Program-made: the position numbers and the translations under genes
DNA from: an uncultured Lachnospiraceae bacterium
GTDB taxonomy: Bacteria; Bacillota; Clostridia; Lachnospirales; Lachnospiraceae
Assembly (NCBI GenBank): GCA_946615865.1
Contig: CAMOIJ010000008.1
Coordinates: 1-64,000, forward strand
Direction: 5' to 3'
Length of the DNA stretch: 64,000 nucleotides
Shown here: piece by piece, positions 43,831-51,945 of the stretch
Layout of the letters: each line of letters opens with the position of its first letter
How positions within the stretch are numbered: position 1 is the first letter of the stretch
The notes under the pieces: model-generated
The model's input: the letters and a program-made list of their open reading frames with translations, nothing else
The model's database searches: none
Told to the model about the DNA's origin: nothing

Positions 43831-44298
43831 TCATCGAGCATCAATCGATCTACTCATCATCATGAGTAGCGCCCTCAGGAGACTGCCTGTGGACCTGCTC
43901 GCTTCCTTTGCATCATTCGAGGCAGCTCGCAGTACAGCGTCAAAACTTCGGCTGCCAATGTTCTTTGTGAGGCCGCTAACTTCTGTTATTTTCTGAGCTT
44001 TTTCTGTAGCAGTTTCCGGTCTACCGATCCCGTCGATATCAGCAATCGTAGCGGCTATTTTCTCCTCAGAAATCTCTTCATCATTGACAAACATCCTGAT
44101 TTTATCAGTGTCCCTATCAAGAGCGAACAGCACTTTTCCTTTCTTATGATCGATCTCGATTGAGTCCTTCTTCGTAGCTTTCATCGCCTGCCGGGCGGCA
44201 GAGAGTACGCGGTCCCGATATGACTCAGGGTCTGTATCTGCATCAGCTGCCTTCTTCTGCGCCTTCTTCAGTGTTTCTTCCAGAGTTATATTCACCAT
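43831..44298 (-). CDS. Hypothetical protein of the element
   Basis: 155 residues, charged and helical, with ITLEETLKKAQKKAADADTD at the start and DRVLSAARQAMKATKKDSIEI. No family recognised. GAGGAGG lies ahead of the ATG, which is inside the 3' end of the upstream gene (56-base overlap), so translation is probably coupled. It is rich in Ala, Lys and Asp. Confidence 0.6.
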   Translation of the reverse strand: MVNITLEETLKKAQKKAADADTDPESYRDRVLSAARQAMKATKKDSIEIDHKKGKVLFALDRDTDKIRMFVNDEEISEEKIAATIADIDGIGRPETATEKAQKITEVSGLTKNIGSRSFDAVLRAASNDAKEASRSTGSLLRALLMMMSRSIDAR

Positions 44299-45070
44299 TT
44301 TGAGATCCTCCTCGATTTCTTGGTTTTTGCTGTGGTCTGCGGTGCGGCGGGACAGAGAGCGGCCCGGACGTGTATATCGTGACTGTCCAAAACCCCGACC
44401 CCGACCGATAGTCCGCTGTAAAGATCCAGCGATACATAGACATCTCTTCGATCGGCTCAGCAGGCCGGCCGTTGACCTGCTCGTAATATGGGCATCCTAG
44501 ATCCGCCAGCACGCCGTCGATGAGATCCTCGAAAATCTGTTTCTTAGCTGTCTCGTCGTCCATGCCGGCATCAAGAGGAGATTGGATTGTAGTTTTATAG
44601 CCGCGGATCAGTTTCCCGTTCTGGGCCTTCTCCCGCCACTCTTGGGAGACGAGGACGATGTAGCCATCGTCATTTTTGGATAGACCCCGGGCCTGGTTTG
44701 CACGCTCGCGGCAGATACGCTTCAGATTGACATTCAAGGATTCCGCATAAGCGAGATCATCGGTCAGCTTTGTGATTTCTTCTCTGAGTGTTGTAATTGA
44801 CTGCTCGAGCTCATCTTTTTGGCGAGAAAGCTCTTTTATCTTCTCTTCGGAAACAGAGAGTTGTGATCTGAGAGACCCTATCGTCTTGAGGTCGTCCTGC
44901 AGTTTGCAGTGCAGGTCCACACTCTCTTGGGAAAGGCGGCGGATGTCGTCGCGCAAAAAATGGAATATCTTGGTATTTTCGTGAAAATCTTCGTTTGTCA
45001 TGATGATGTGAGTTCCATCCCCATCGACAATTCGGTATGATCCGAAAGACGTCTTCACTGCTTCTTTCAT
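44243..45070 (-). CDS. Coiled-coil hypothetical protein of the element
   Basis: 275 residues. A long coiled coil (about 38-115, with LSQESVDLHCKLQDDLKTIG and ELEQSITTLREEITKLTDD) is followed by a globular part with DGYIVLVSQEWREKAQ and YRWIFTADYRSGSGFWTVTI. The tail is rich in Gly, Asn and Glu. GGAG precedes the ATG. It faces away from the mob genes across the probable oriT region, a place often used by accessory mobilization or regulatory genes. No function assigned. Confidence 0.6.
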   Translation of the reverse strand: MKEAVKTSFGSYRIVDGDGTHIIMTNEDFHENTKIFHFLRDDIRRLSQESVDLHCKLQDDLKTIGSLRSQLSVSEEKIKELSRQKDELEQSITTLREEITKLTDDLAYAESLNVNLKRICRERANQARGLSKNDDGYIVLVSQEWREKAQNGKLIRGYKTTIQSPLDAGMDDETAKKQIFEDLIDGVLADLGCPYYEQVNGRPAEPIEEMSMYRWIFTADYRSGSGFWTVTIYTSGPLSVPPHRRPQQKPRNRGGSQNGEYNSGRNTEEGAEEGS

Positions 45071-45249
45071 ACTTAATTCTCCAAGTAAATATCATCCTAA
45101 TAGTATGGTATCCCCTATCAAAGATCCTTTTAATGAAAGTAATTTTCTTTTTAACGTAGCAGAGAAGGTTATTTATTAAAGCAAAATAAAACACTTTTCT
45201 TTCATCCTAATCCAAAGAAGCGAAGGAACAGACACCATCTTCCGAGCCT

Positions 45250-45410
45250 CCTCCTGCGCCGAACGCCTATGCTTCTATATCGTCGCAGGAAGGCACTACT
45301 GACAGACCGACACCGAACGCCTATGCTCCTATGTCGGCGTCAATCTGTCAGGCAAGTTTCGCCTTTGGGCAAGCCAAAGGCGCCGGGATCTATCGATCCC
45401 TAAACTTGCC
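45250..45410. other. Structured region upstream of mobC, probable oriT
   Basis: Two successive hairpins have different stems but almost the same loop. The first has stem TCCTGCG/CGCAGGA (45252-45290); the second has CTGACAGA/TCTGTCAG with inner CCGACA/TGTCGG (45299-45350). Both loops contain CCGAACGCCTATGCT. A third structure is a perfect three-way junction: GGCAAGTTT/AAACTTGCC outside, with CGCCTTTGG/CCAAAGGCG and GGGATC/GATCCC inside (45351-45410). The position right before mobC and the relaxase gene fits oriT. The nick site was not identified. Confidence 0.6.
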
Positions 45411-45474
45411 GTGGGCTCTGCCCCTCGGAACCCCGTGAAGGAAAGATACATTAACATCAGAAAGGATCATCATT

Positions 45475-45855
45475 ATGCGCAAACGGAACAAAGCAATCAC
45501 CGTCCGAATGACGGAACAGGAAAACGCGGTTTTGCAGAAACGAATCGCTGAATCTGGTCGCACACAGCAAGCCTACATCATCAACTCGGCTCTCAATGCT
45601 CAGATCTCCTCCGCGGAAGAGATCTCTACGTTGAAGGAGGTCAGCGCCTCGTTCGCGGATCTTGTACGGCAGCTTCGCGGTATCGCTACCAATATTAATC
45701 AGATGACTCGCATTGCTAACAGCGTCGGCATAATTCCGTCGTCACGGGAGCTGTCGAAAATTTCCGATCAAATTGCGGAGTACAGAAAGGAGAGTGAGAA
45801 CGAATGGCAATCAATAAGGTCGTTAATCACGGATCAAAATCACACAGTGGAATGA
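45475..45855 (+). CDS. mobC: MobC-like relaxosome accessory protein
   Basis: 126 residues. A ribbon-helix-helix-like N-terminus (RNKAITVRMTEQENAVLQKRI) is followed by the MobC signature ADLVRQLRGIATNINQMTRIAN. MobC proteins bind oriT and help the relaxase open the strands. AAAGGA lies eight bases before the ATG. The gene overlaps the relaxase gene by 52 bases, so the two are translated together, and it starts 65 bases after the structured oriT candidate. Confidence 0.9.
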   Translation: MRKRNKAITVRMTEQENAVLQKRIAESGRTQQAYIINSALNAQISSAEEISTLKEVSASFADLVRQLRGIATNINQMTRIANSVGIIPSSRELSKISDQIAEYRKESENEWQSIRSLITDQNHTVE

Positions 45856-46880
45856 AAAATGTGATTGGGTACGTTCTTCGGGACGATAAGGTCCGGGAAG
45901 GCTTTGTCATGATCACAGGCCCCTACTCAGAGGAGACGATTACTGCGGCAGGCGTGTATAAGGCTTTCTTGAGCGAGAAGAAACTCTGGGAAAAGGACTC
46001 CGGCAGGATGTATGCGCATAATGTCATCTCATTTCACGCAGAGGAACGAATCAGCCCGAAGGATTGTCTTGAAATAGGGGAGGCTTTCGCAGACCGGTTT
46101 TTCCCTGCGCACCAGTCCCTGATCGGAGTACATCAGGACAAGGATCATTTGCACTGTCATATTGTGACCAATACTGTTTCGTTCGTTGACGGCAGAAAAT
46201 TACACCAGTCGAAATTGGATCTCGAGCGTCAGAAGCGATTTACGAACGATCTTTGCCGGCAGCGTGGTCTCTCAGTCCCGGAGAAGGGACGGCACTTTGA
46301 CGGTACGGTGATCGAGGACGGTGAGATCCGCTCATGGGATAAGAACAAATACAACCTGATTGTCGATAAATCTAAAGGAAGTTACGTAGCTGACTGTGCC
46401 ATTGCCGTTATGGAAGTCGCCATGCTGTCGACAAGCAAAGAAGCCTTTATACGAGGTATGGAAGCAAGGGGCTGGACCGTACAGTGGAAGGACAACCGCA
46501 AGCACATTGTCTTCATGGATGGCAAAGGCCGCAAGGTTCGGGACAGCAACTTGGCGAGGACTTTTTCCATTGATATAGGAAAGGAGACGTTGAATGCCCA
46601 ATTTAAGAGACAGGCTGCCGACAAGGAGCGCCGTATCCAGGACATCGATTCAGCCGTCGCCGGAGCAGACGCTGCTATCAAAGACGCAGGAGATGCAGTC
46701 CGCAGTAGCCGAAATGAAAGACGAGCTCTCCGAGAGTCTGAGAATAAATCAGGTGATCACGGCGGAAAAGGAACAGCTCGCGCGAGAGAACGCCGATCTC
46801 AGACAAGAACATACTACTCAGGTTCAGCGGCTGATGGAGGCAGAACAGATCATACGCGATTTGGAGAAAGAGGTCGCTGA
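45804..46880 (+). CDS. Relaxase/mobilization nuclease (MobA/VirD2-type)
   Basis: 358 residues. The relaxase domain covers about 1-180, with an N-terminal KSHSGMKNVIGYVL segment and the three-His metal motif VHQDKDHLHCHIVTNTV. The catalytic Tyr is probably Tyr26 or Tyr67, not certain. The protein nicks oriT and leads the strand into a recipient. The C-terminal 90 residues are low-complexity and overlap another frame that encodes a separate protein. No coupling protein or T4SS genes are seen nearby, so the element looks mobilizable and not self-transmissible. Confidence 0.9.
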   Translation: MAINKVVNHGSKSHSGMKNVIGYVLRDDKVREGFVMITGPYSEETITAAGVYKAFLSEKKLWEKDSGRMYAHNVISFHAEERISPKDCLEIGEAFADRFFPAHQSLIGVHQDKDHLHCHIVTNTVSFVDGRKLHQSKLDLERQKRFTNDLCRQRGLSVPEKGRHFDGTVIEDGEIRSWDKNKYNLIVDKSKGSYVADCAIAVMEVAMLSTSKEAFIRGMEARGWTVQWKDNRKHIVFMDGKGRKVRDSNLARTFSIDIGKETLNAQFKRQAADKERRIQDIDSAVAGADAAIKDAGDAVRSSRNERRALRESENKSGDHGGKGTARARERRSQTRTYYSGSAADGGRTDHTRFGERGR

Positions 46881-47148
46881 TCTACGTGATGTAGAGGACA
46901 TCGCCTGCATCGAGGCTGTCCGGCGGGCAAGGATGGAGATGCTGATCATCCGTAATGCGGCAGAGAAGAACGTCTCCCGTCAAAAGCATGAGTACGAAGC
47001 CAAAATACAGCAGATGTCCGTTGACTGCCGCAGCCAGATTAACGCTGCGAGGGAAGAAGCGAAAGCCGCGAAAGCCCGTGAGGACGTTTTAAGGAGATGT
47101 ATATTCTTGCTGATTATGATTATAGGTATCGCTTTTTGTGCATGTTGA
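46594..47148 (+). CDS. Coiled-coil membrane protein overprinted on the relaxase 3' end
   Basis: 184 residues in a different frame from the relaxase, sharing 287 bases. A canonical GAAAGGAG site lies seven bases before the ATG. The protein is a long coiled coil (about 25-165, with ITAEKEQLARENADLRQEHT) ending in a membrane helix (CIFLLIMIIGIAFCAC). Overlapping mob genes are known in plasmids. It could tether the relaxosome at the membrane, which is inference. The coiled coil starts within the overlap, so here both frames are constrained. Confidence 0.72.
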   Translation: MPNLRDRLPTRSAVSRTSIQPSPEQTLLSKTQEMQSAVAEMKDELSESLRINQVITAEKEQLARENADLRQEHTTQVQRLMEAEQIIRDLEKEVADLRDVEDIACIEAVRRARMEMLIIRNAAEKNVSRQKHEYEAKIQQMSVDCRSQINAAREEAKAAKAREDVLRRCIFLLIMIIGIAFCAC

Positions 47149-47276
47149 ACAAAAACAACGCTATTATTACAGCTTATTTTGGAATCGCTTGAGTTTTCCC
47201 AGAAAAAATTTATTTTCCGCATTTCTTTCATACTCCCTACGAAAAAGAAATTCTGCAGTATCGAAAGGAGAATTAT

Positions 47277-49370
47277 ATGCAGTACAAAAAAGTAGTGGGT
47301 TTATTTAATGTTATACGGATGAAAGAAAGGACCGCGCAGTGCATCTGCCCGGCACACAAGGATGATCACGCGAGCCTGACCATCAGCGAAGAGAACGGAA
47401 GGATCCTCATGCACTGCCACGCAGGATGTGATACAAAAGACATCCTCGACAAAGTCGGACTTAAGATGCAGGATCTGTTCCAGGATGTAGAAGAACCGTC
47501 AGAGGAATCGAAGGCTTGGGTTAGGTATATCGAGTCGAGGGAAGGCGTGAAGGTAGAAAAGGCCTATCACTTCCATGATCTCCAAGGCAGATATGCCTTC
47601 AGCAGGATCCGTCTCGAAGGAAAACAGTTTATTCTCGGAAAGCTGGTTAATGGAGTATTTACCTACGGATTGGATGGACTGGACAGGAAGAAGACGGCCT
47701 GTTTTTATGGTAGTTCCATCGAAGAAATCTCATCAGCAGTGAAGAACGGAATTCCGGTATATTACTGCGAAGGTGAGAAGGATGTAGACAGTATGATTAG
47801 TAACGGCTTTGTTGCAGTGACCTGCGGATCAAGTGCCGACTGGCACCCTGGAATAGGGATGCTCTTCAGAGGAGCAGATGTGGTTGTGCTTGAGGACAAT
47901 GATGCAGCAGGAAGGAGATCCTCAGAAATCATTGCGAAGGACTTGGAGGAATACGCCAGAATAATCACTGTGTTCACTCCGACGCCAGACATTGAACATG
48001 GGGATGTGACAGACTATCTTGAGCGCAACAAAGCTGAATGGTTGTGGGACGCGGTCAAAGGGAGCGGGAGGATCACCTTTATTAATAAAAACCAGTTCCA
48101 TATATTTAAGGATGATAATATCTCCGGAGTATATGATTACAAGGTCTTTCGTTTTATAAAGATCCATGTCCCACTCTTTATTATGGGAGGTATCCCATAC
48201 ATTTATAAAGAAGGCGGTTACTGCGCTGATCTTTCGGGAGCAAAGCTGAAAACCATTATAAGGAAATGTATCTACCCGGTTGTGATGAAATACGCTGTGC
48301 TCAAGCGTATCTTTGACCTGATTCTGTCAGATGCGGATCTGCAGGTACAGTCTGGCGATCTTAACCAGTATCCGGCTGAATGGATCTGCTTCAAGAATGG
48401 ATTTTATGACCCTGTTAATAAGAGATTGCTCCCTCATAACCCCCGGTACATGGCAATGAATCAGATTCCTTTCTCCTACGACCCGGACTGTCATCCAGAA
48501 GGCCCCGTCATCAAAGAGTGGTTGGAGTATATGTTGGAGAAACCGGAGGACAGAGAGATGCTGCTACAGTATGTGGGCTATTGTATGACCCGGGACACAA
48601 GACAACAGAAATTCCTTATCCTCAACGGTAACGGTGGCACAGGGAAGTCTACTTTGATCAAACTGATCGAGGAGATGATCGGTAGCAGTAACATTTCTAA
48701 TGTGTCCCTTCTCCAGCTGTCCAAGAGGTTCACTGTATTTAATCTCCTGGGTAAGATCTTGAACAGCTGCGCTGATTTGGAAAATAAAGCATTGGACGAT
48801 ACATCCATCCTCAAGAAAGCTTTGGGGGAGGACAGCCTCATGGCAGAGGCGAAGGGAAAAGACATGGTTCCTTTCAAGAGCTATGCAAAACTGTTGTTCT
48901 CGACAAATGAGCTGCCTGCGGTCAAAGGGGAGAAGACCAATGCATTCTACCGACGGCTGCTGATACTGTCAATCAATAAAGCGCCTAAGAAAGTGGATTC
49001 CTGTTTCTATGACAAGATTCGAGCCGAAATGGACTTCTTCATTCATTTATGTGTGGAGGCGCTCGGGCGTATGTATGAGAATGGAACAATCATTGAATCA
49101 CCAAACTCCATTGAGGCAGTTCAGAAACTGCGTGAAGAATCGGATACCGTTTCCGCCTTCCTCAAGAACTGTGTGACATTCTCACCGGAAGGTAGATCAA
49201 AGCCCAAGGACACTTTCGCTCTGTATGAAGCATACTGCACACAGGAGGGGAAAACTCCTCTTAAGAAGAACGAATTCCTTAAGTCCGTGGAGATGAAGGG
49301 GTTCGGCAAAATTAAGTCATGCGGGTATGATTACTTCAAAGGCATCATACTGCCGGAAGACCGCACATAA
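47277..49370 (+). CDS. Phage/plasmid P4-type primase-helicase
   Basis: 697 residues. The N-terminus has a CHC2-like zinc finger (CPAHKDDH and MHCHAGC). A Toprim domain follows (about 160-225, YYCEGEKDVDSM and VVLEDNDAAGR). The C-terminal D5/SF3 helicase has Walker A in NGNGGTGKSTL, and LFSTNELPAV. These proteins prime and unwind DNA for replication of satellites and integrated elements. AAAGGAG precedes the ATG. The element also has a VapE-type helicase in the other orientation, which is unusual. Confidence 0.93.
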   Translation: MQYKKVVGLFNVIRMKERTAQCICPAHKDDHASLTISEENGRILMHCHAGCDTKDILDKVGLKMQDLFQDVEEPSEESKAWVRYIESREGVKVEKAYHFHDLQGRYAFSRIRLEGKQFILGKLVNGVFTYGLDGLDRKKTACFYGSSIEEISSAVKNGIPVYYCEGEKDVDSMISNGFVAVTCGSSADWHPGIGMLFRGADVVVLEDNDAAGRRSSEIIAKDLEEYARIITVFTPTPDIEHGDVTDYLERNKAEWLWDAVKGSGRITFINKNQFHIFKDDNISGVYDYKVFRFIKIHVPLFIMGGIPYIYKEGGYCADLSGAKLKTIIRKCIYPVVMKYAVLKRIFDLILSDADLQVQSGDLNQYPAEWICFKNGFYDPVNKRLLPHNPRYMAMNQIPFSYDPDCHPEGPVIKEWLEYMLEKPEDREMLLQYVGYCMTRDTRQQKFLILNGNGGTGKSTLIKLIEEMIGSSNISNVSLLQLSKRFTVFNLLGKILNSCADLENKALDDTSILKKALGEDSLMAEAKGKDMVPFKSYAKLLFSTNELPAVKGEKTNAFYRRLLILSINKAPKKVDSCFYDKIRAEMDFFIHLCVEALGRMYENGTIIESPNSIEAVQKLREESDTVSAFLKNCVTFSPEGRSKPKDTFALYEAYCTQEGKTPLKKNEFLKSVEMKGFGKIKSCGYDYFKGIILPEDRT

Positions 49371-49822
49371 ATTCCAGCACATATTCCAAGGGATGCCCGT
49401 TCTGCGGAAACATAATCTGCAGAACGAGCATCCCATGTGTTATGCGGGAAGAATAGCGTATTCCAAAAAGAGGACATTAAAATAAAACCTTCATGGGGCC
49501 TGCATGTGTTTCAAAAACCATAGGGAGTTTTCTTTTAATGATAGTTCTGTGGAATACGTTCCAGGGGATTTAGGGGATTTAGGGGGGCGTGATTTTTTGT
49601 TTGGAGTAAATGCTTACGGAAATATCAGCTAGGCTGGAATAGTGATTCCCTTTTTCCCCTGTTCCCCCTGCTACCTGTTGAAACTTCCCAATCACTGAAA
49701 TGATCTATAAAACTCCTGAGGTTCGATATTCTAAAGCCCTAAGACATGTCCGTACTTGACTTATAATTCAAGACACCCTTTGTCAAGACAGATCATTACG
49801 CTGGGGTTATGACGGTGGCGGA
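49371..49822. other. Intergenic region after the primase: hairpin and G-runs
   Basis: A strong inverted repeat, GGGATGCCCGTTCTGC with GCAGAACGAGCATCCC (49390-49405, 49419-49434, one mismatch), probably ends the primase transcript. At 49564-49587, GGGGATTTA is repeated before a run of six G, which could form a quadruplex. Nothing else is supported in these 450 bases. Confidence 0.5.
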
Positions 49823-50272
49823 ATGGCCTGCGGTCCCGTGAGCGGCAGCATGATCGTTGAAGTTTGTGCGACAGATAAGGAAGGACACAACTTCTTCGTT
49901 ATCGTGAGCGAGATGGACGATTTCCAGAGGATCGGCGTATCGCCTATGCCGCTGTTCGATGTGCTCATGCATATGATGCATTACGACGTGAAGTTTGATG
50001 AGGAATTCGCCAAGTATGAGTCCAATGTGGTCGAGGATTACGACTTTGAGATTGGCGAGGAACCAGAGGAGATATCCGGGTCCAGGTTCGCGAAAGTGAT
50101 CCACCTGGCAAGGCTCGCCATGCAGGCCTACATCGACCTGGATGATGACGCCGGGTCCGAGGCGGAGGCTGCGGAGGAATTCATCGAACCCTATGTCGAC
50201 GAAGATGTCGATGAGATGGATCTTCCTGAACTTGAGGACAACGTTGACGAGGACGAGTGGGACGGGGAATAA
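49823..50272 (+). CDS. Acidic hypothetical protein
   Basis: 149 residues, strongly acidic, ending in DVDEMDLPELEDNVDEDEWDGE. The N-terminal half has GPVSGSMIVEVCATDKEGHNF and MPLFDVLMHMMHYDVKFDE. No ribosome binding site is clear before the ATG, and the frame is open for about 60 bases upstream without a normal start, so the 5' end may be lost or start elsewhere. The frame and coding character support a real gene or a recently truncated one. No family recognised. Confidence 0.5.
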   Translation: MACGPVSGSMIVEVCATDKEGHNFFVIVSEMDDFQRIGVSPMPLFDVLMHMMHYDVKFDEEFAKYESNVVEDYDFEIGEEPEEISGSRFAKVIHLARLAMQAYIDLDDDAGSEAEAAEEFIEPYVDEDVDEMDLPELEDNVDEDEWDGE

Positions 50273-50297
50273 CTTGAGACACGGTAAAGAGAACATA

Positions 50298-50333
50298 GTA
50301 AGGCCGCAGTGACTGTGAACACTGCGGCCTTAC
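50298..50333. terminator. Bidirectional terminator-like hairpin
   Basis: GTAAGGCCGCAGTG and CACTGCGGCCTTAC form a perfect 14-bp stem with an 8-base loop between the acidic-protein gene and the convergent 148-residue gene. Confidence 0.8.
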
Positions 50334-50362
50334 AGCATCTGTTTCTAATCAGCAAAAATGGT

Positions 50363-50809
50363 TCATGCTGCCTGCTTTTTAAGAAAAGAGGCAAATTTGA
50401 ATATCGTATATAAGCCCGATACTATGAGAACGACGCTTGTAACGATCATCTCCCCCATATCCGTGTCATGTACACGGTCAAGGGCTTCGCTGGCAAATTC
50501 ATCGGCCTCTCTACGGGTCTCGCTGATATCCTCAGAAACGGCTCCCATAAGATCGAGAAGCTCATCACGGCGTTCAGGCGATATGTCCTTGCGTTTGAGC
50601 TCGGTCTTGTACGCCTCAAACAGCGCCTGCTTCGTCTGGATATCTTCCGCAGCGAGTTTTTGGGTGTTGTCGGCCGCCTTTTTGTTTATGTCTCTTGACG
50701 CCTTTGCCGTGGCGCGGGCATTGTTGTAAATGACAAGCACATCGGTCTTCTGATCGTCTGTGCGGCCTGTCTGATCGTACTTTTTGGGGAACTCTTTCTT
50801 TGTACCCAT
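50363..50809 (-). CDS. Small C-terminal-anchored membrane protein
   Basis: 148 residues. A charged helical part (about 1-115) has DISPERRDELLDLMGAVSED, and a membrane helix (about 121-141, MIVTSVVLIVSGLYTIFKFA) ends in KKQAA. GGAGGAATT precedes the ATG. It lies 43 bases behind the membrane-anchored HTH gene on the same strand, and both have membrane helices, so they may work together. Function unknown. Confidence 0.65.
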   Translation of the reverse strand: MGTKKEFPKKYDQTGRTDDQKTDVLVIYNNARATAKASRDINKKAADNTQKLAAEDIQTKQALFEAYKTELKRKDISPERRDELLDLMGAVSEDISETRREADEFASEALDRVHDTDMGEMIVTSVVLIVSGLYTIFKFASFLKKQAA

Positions 50810-50852
50810 ACTTATAATTCCTCCTATGCTATGTGGTTGCTTTGTAGTCCTG

Positions 50853-51662
50853 TCAGCTGAATATATATTTATAATCCCCGGCGTACCTGACCTGCGGATT
50901 AGCGATCAGGTATGTCTCTAATTTGGCGGCATCCGGTCCCGTCATTTCCAATATCAGTTTAGGCTCATCCAGATCCTCGCCCAGTCTCACTTCAAACATC
51001 TCCTTAACACGCGACACTTTGGCGATATTGAGCTTCCCCGGGGCTGCAAGAAACTCATAATCTTTCGGCACATCCGCAAGCCATGTATCCCATTCATACG
51101 TGGCGGACTGGTATCCGCGCTTTGTCGGTTCTGCCATGTCCGGGATCATCCACTTCTGGCCAAACTTTGTGGCGCTGCGGATCTTGCCGCGGCGGATCCA
51201 GATATTGACCGTAGACGGAGAACAGTCGTGTATCCGGGCATATTCCTCGATAGTGAGATACCGGCATTCCATCCTGATCAGGTGATACCTTGCGTTCAAT
51301 TCATCTATAGTATCGTAGAACCCGACGCTCTTATCTTCAGGGGCATGAAGCCAGACGTACGGAGTATACATTATGAACAGGGAGATCCCGGCAGAGCTTA
51401 TACAGATACCGTAGCTCCACCAGTCTTCGAGACGGCTGAACAGCGGGGCGTCGCTGATCAGTTTGAAGAACTGCCGGAGATAGCCGGCAACGGTCCTAAG
51501 ATAGGCCCCCGTTTCGGGATCCGTATCAGGCGATCCGGCCGCTTTTTCTTTGTCATCGGCCTCCCGGGCGATGACTTCGAGCAGCCGGTCTTTTGACGTT
51601 ATCCTTACTTCCCGGAATTCATCTGCGTTAGTGATTTGTTTGTTGTGATCCTGTTTGCTCAT
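50853..51662 (-). CDS. Membrane protein with a DNA-binding HTH domain
   Basis: 269 residues. Hydrophobic segment at about 83-105 (ICISSAGISLFIMYTPYVWL). A helix-turn-helix of the excisionase/MerR-like HTH_17 type follows (about 133-170, YLTIEEYARIHDCSPSTVNIWIRR then KWMIP). The C-terminal part (about 200-269) has mixed strands and is unassigned. GGGAGGA precedes the ATG. The gene is divergent from the hsd operon and carries two copies of a palindrome in its promoter, so auto-regulation is possible. A membrane-bound transcription factor is unusual, but the single segment could also be a buried helix. Confidence 0.68.
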   Translation of the reverse strand: MSKQDHNKQITNADEFREVRITSKDRLLEVIAREADDKEKAAGSPDTDPETGAYLRTVAGYLRQFFKLISDAPLFSRLEDWWSYGICISSAGISLFIMYTPYVWLHAPEDKSVGFYDTIDELNARYHLIRMECRYLTIEEYARIHDCSPSTVNIWIRRGKIRSATKFGQKWMIPDMAEPTKRGYQSATYEWDTWLADVPKDYEFLAAPGKLNIAKVSRVKEMFEVRLGEDLDEPKLILEMTGPDAAKLETYLIANPQVRYAGDYKYIFS

Positions 51663-51682
51663 ATTTTCCTCCCTCTAAAGAG

Positions 51683-51745
51683 TGTACGATGATCGTTCGT
51701 TTTTTTGTTTACAAACAATGTACGATGGTCGTTCAATTTTGTCAA
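51683..51745 (-). promoter_or_regulatory. Promoter with two palindromic operators for the HTH gene
   Basis: On the minus strand, TTGACA (51740-51745) is followed after 17 bases by TACATT (51717-51722). TGTACGATGATCGTTC at 51683-51698 contains the palindrome ACGAT-G-ATCGT. A near copy, TGTACGATGGTCGTTC at 51719-51734, overlaps the -10 and the spacer. The two lie 36 bp apart. A bound repressor would block the polymerase. Confidence 0.7.
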
Positions 51746-51945
51746 CACTTCTTTTGCACAATTTCTCTGATCTCTTTTCGCAAACTTAATCTATCTGCAT
51801 AACTGGTCTTCTTTTTGTCCAATACCCTTTATACGGCTCCTAAAAGACGGATTATGACTGTCTGCAGTATGTTCAGTCACCTCAAAAACTGATAAAATGA
51901 AATATTAGAAATCCTTCCAACACTTCGGGATAAGGAGCCGGCATC

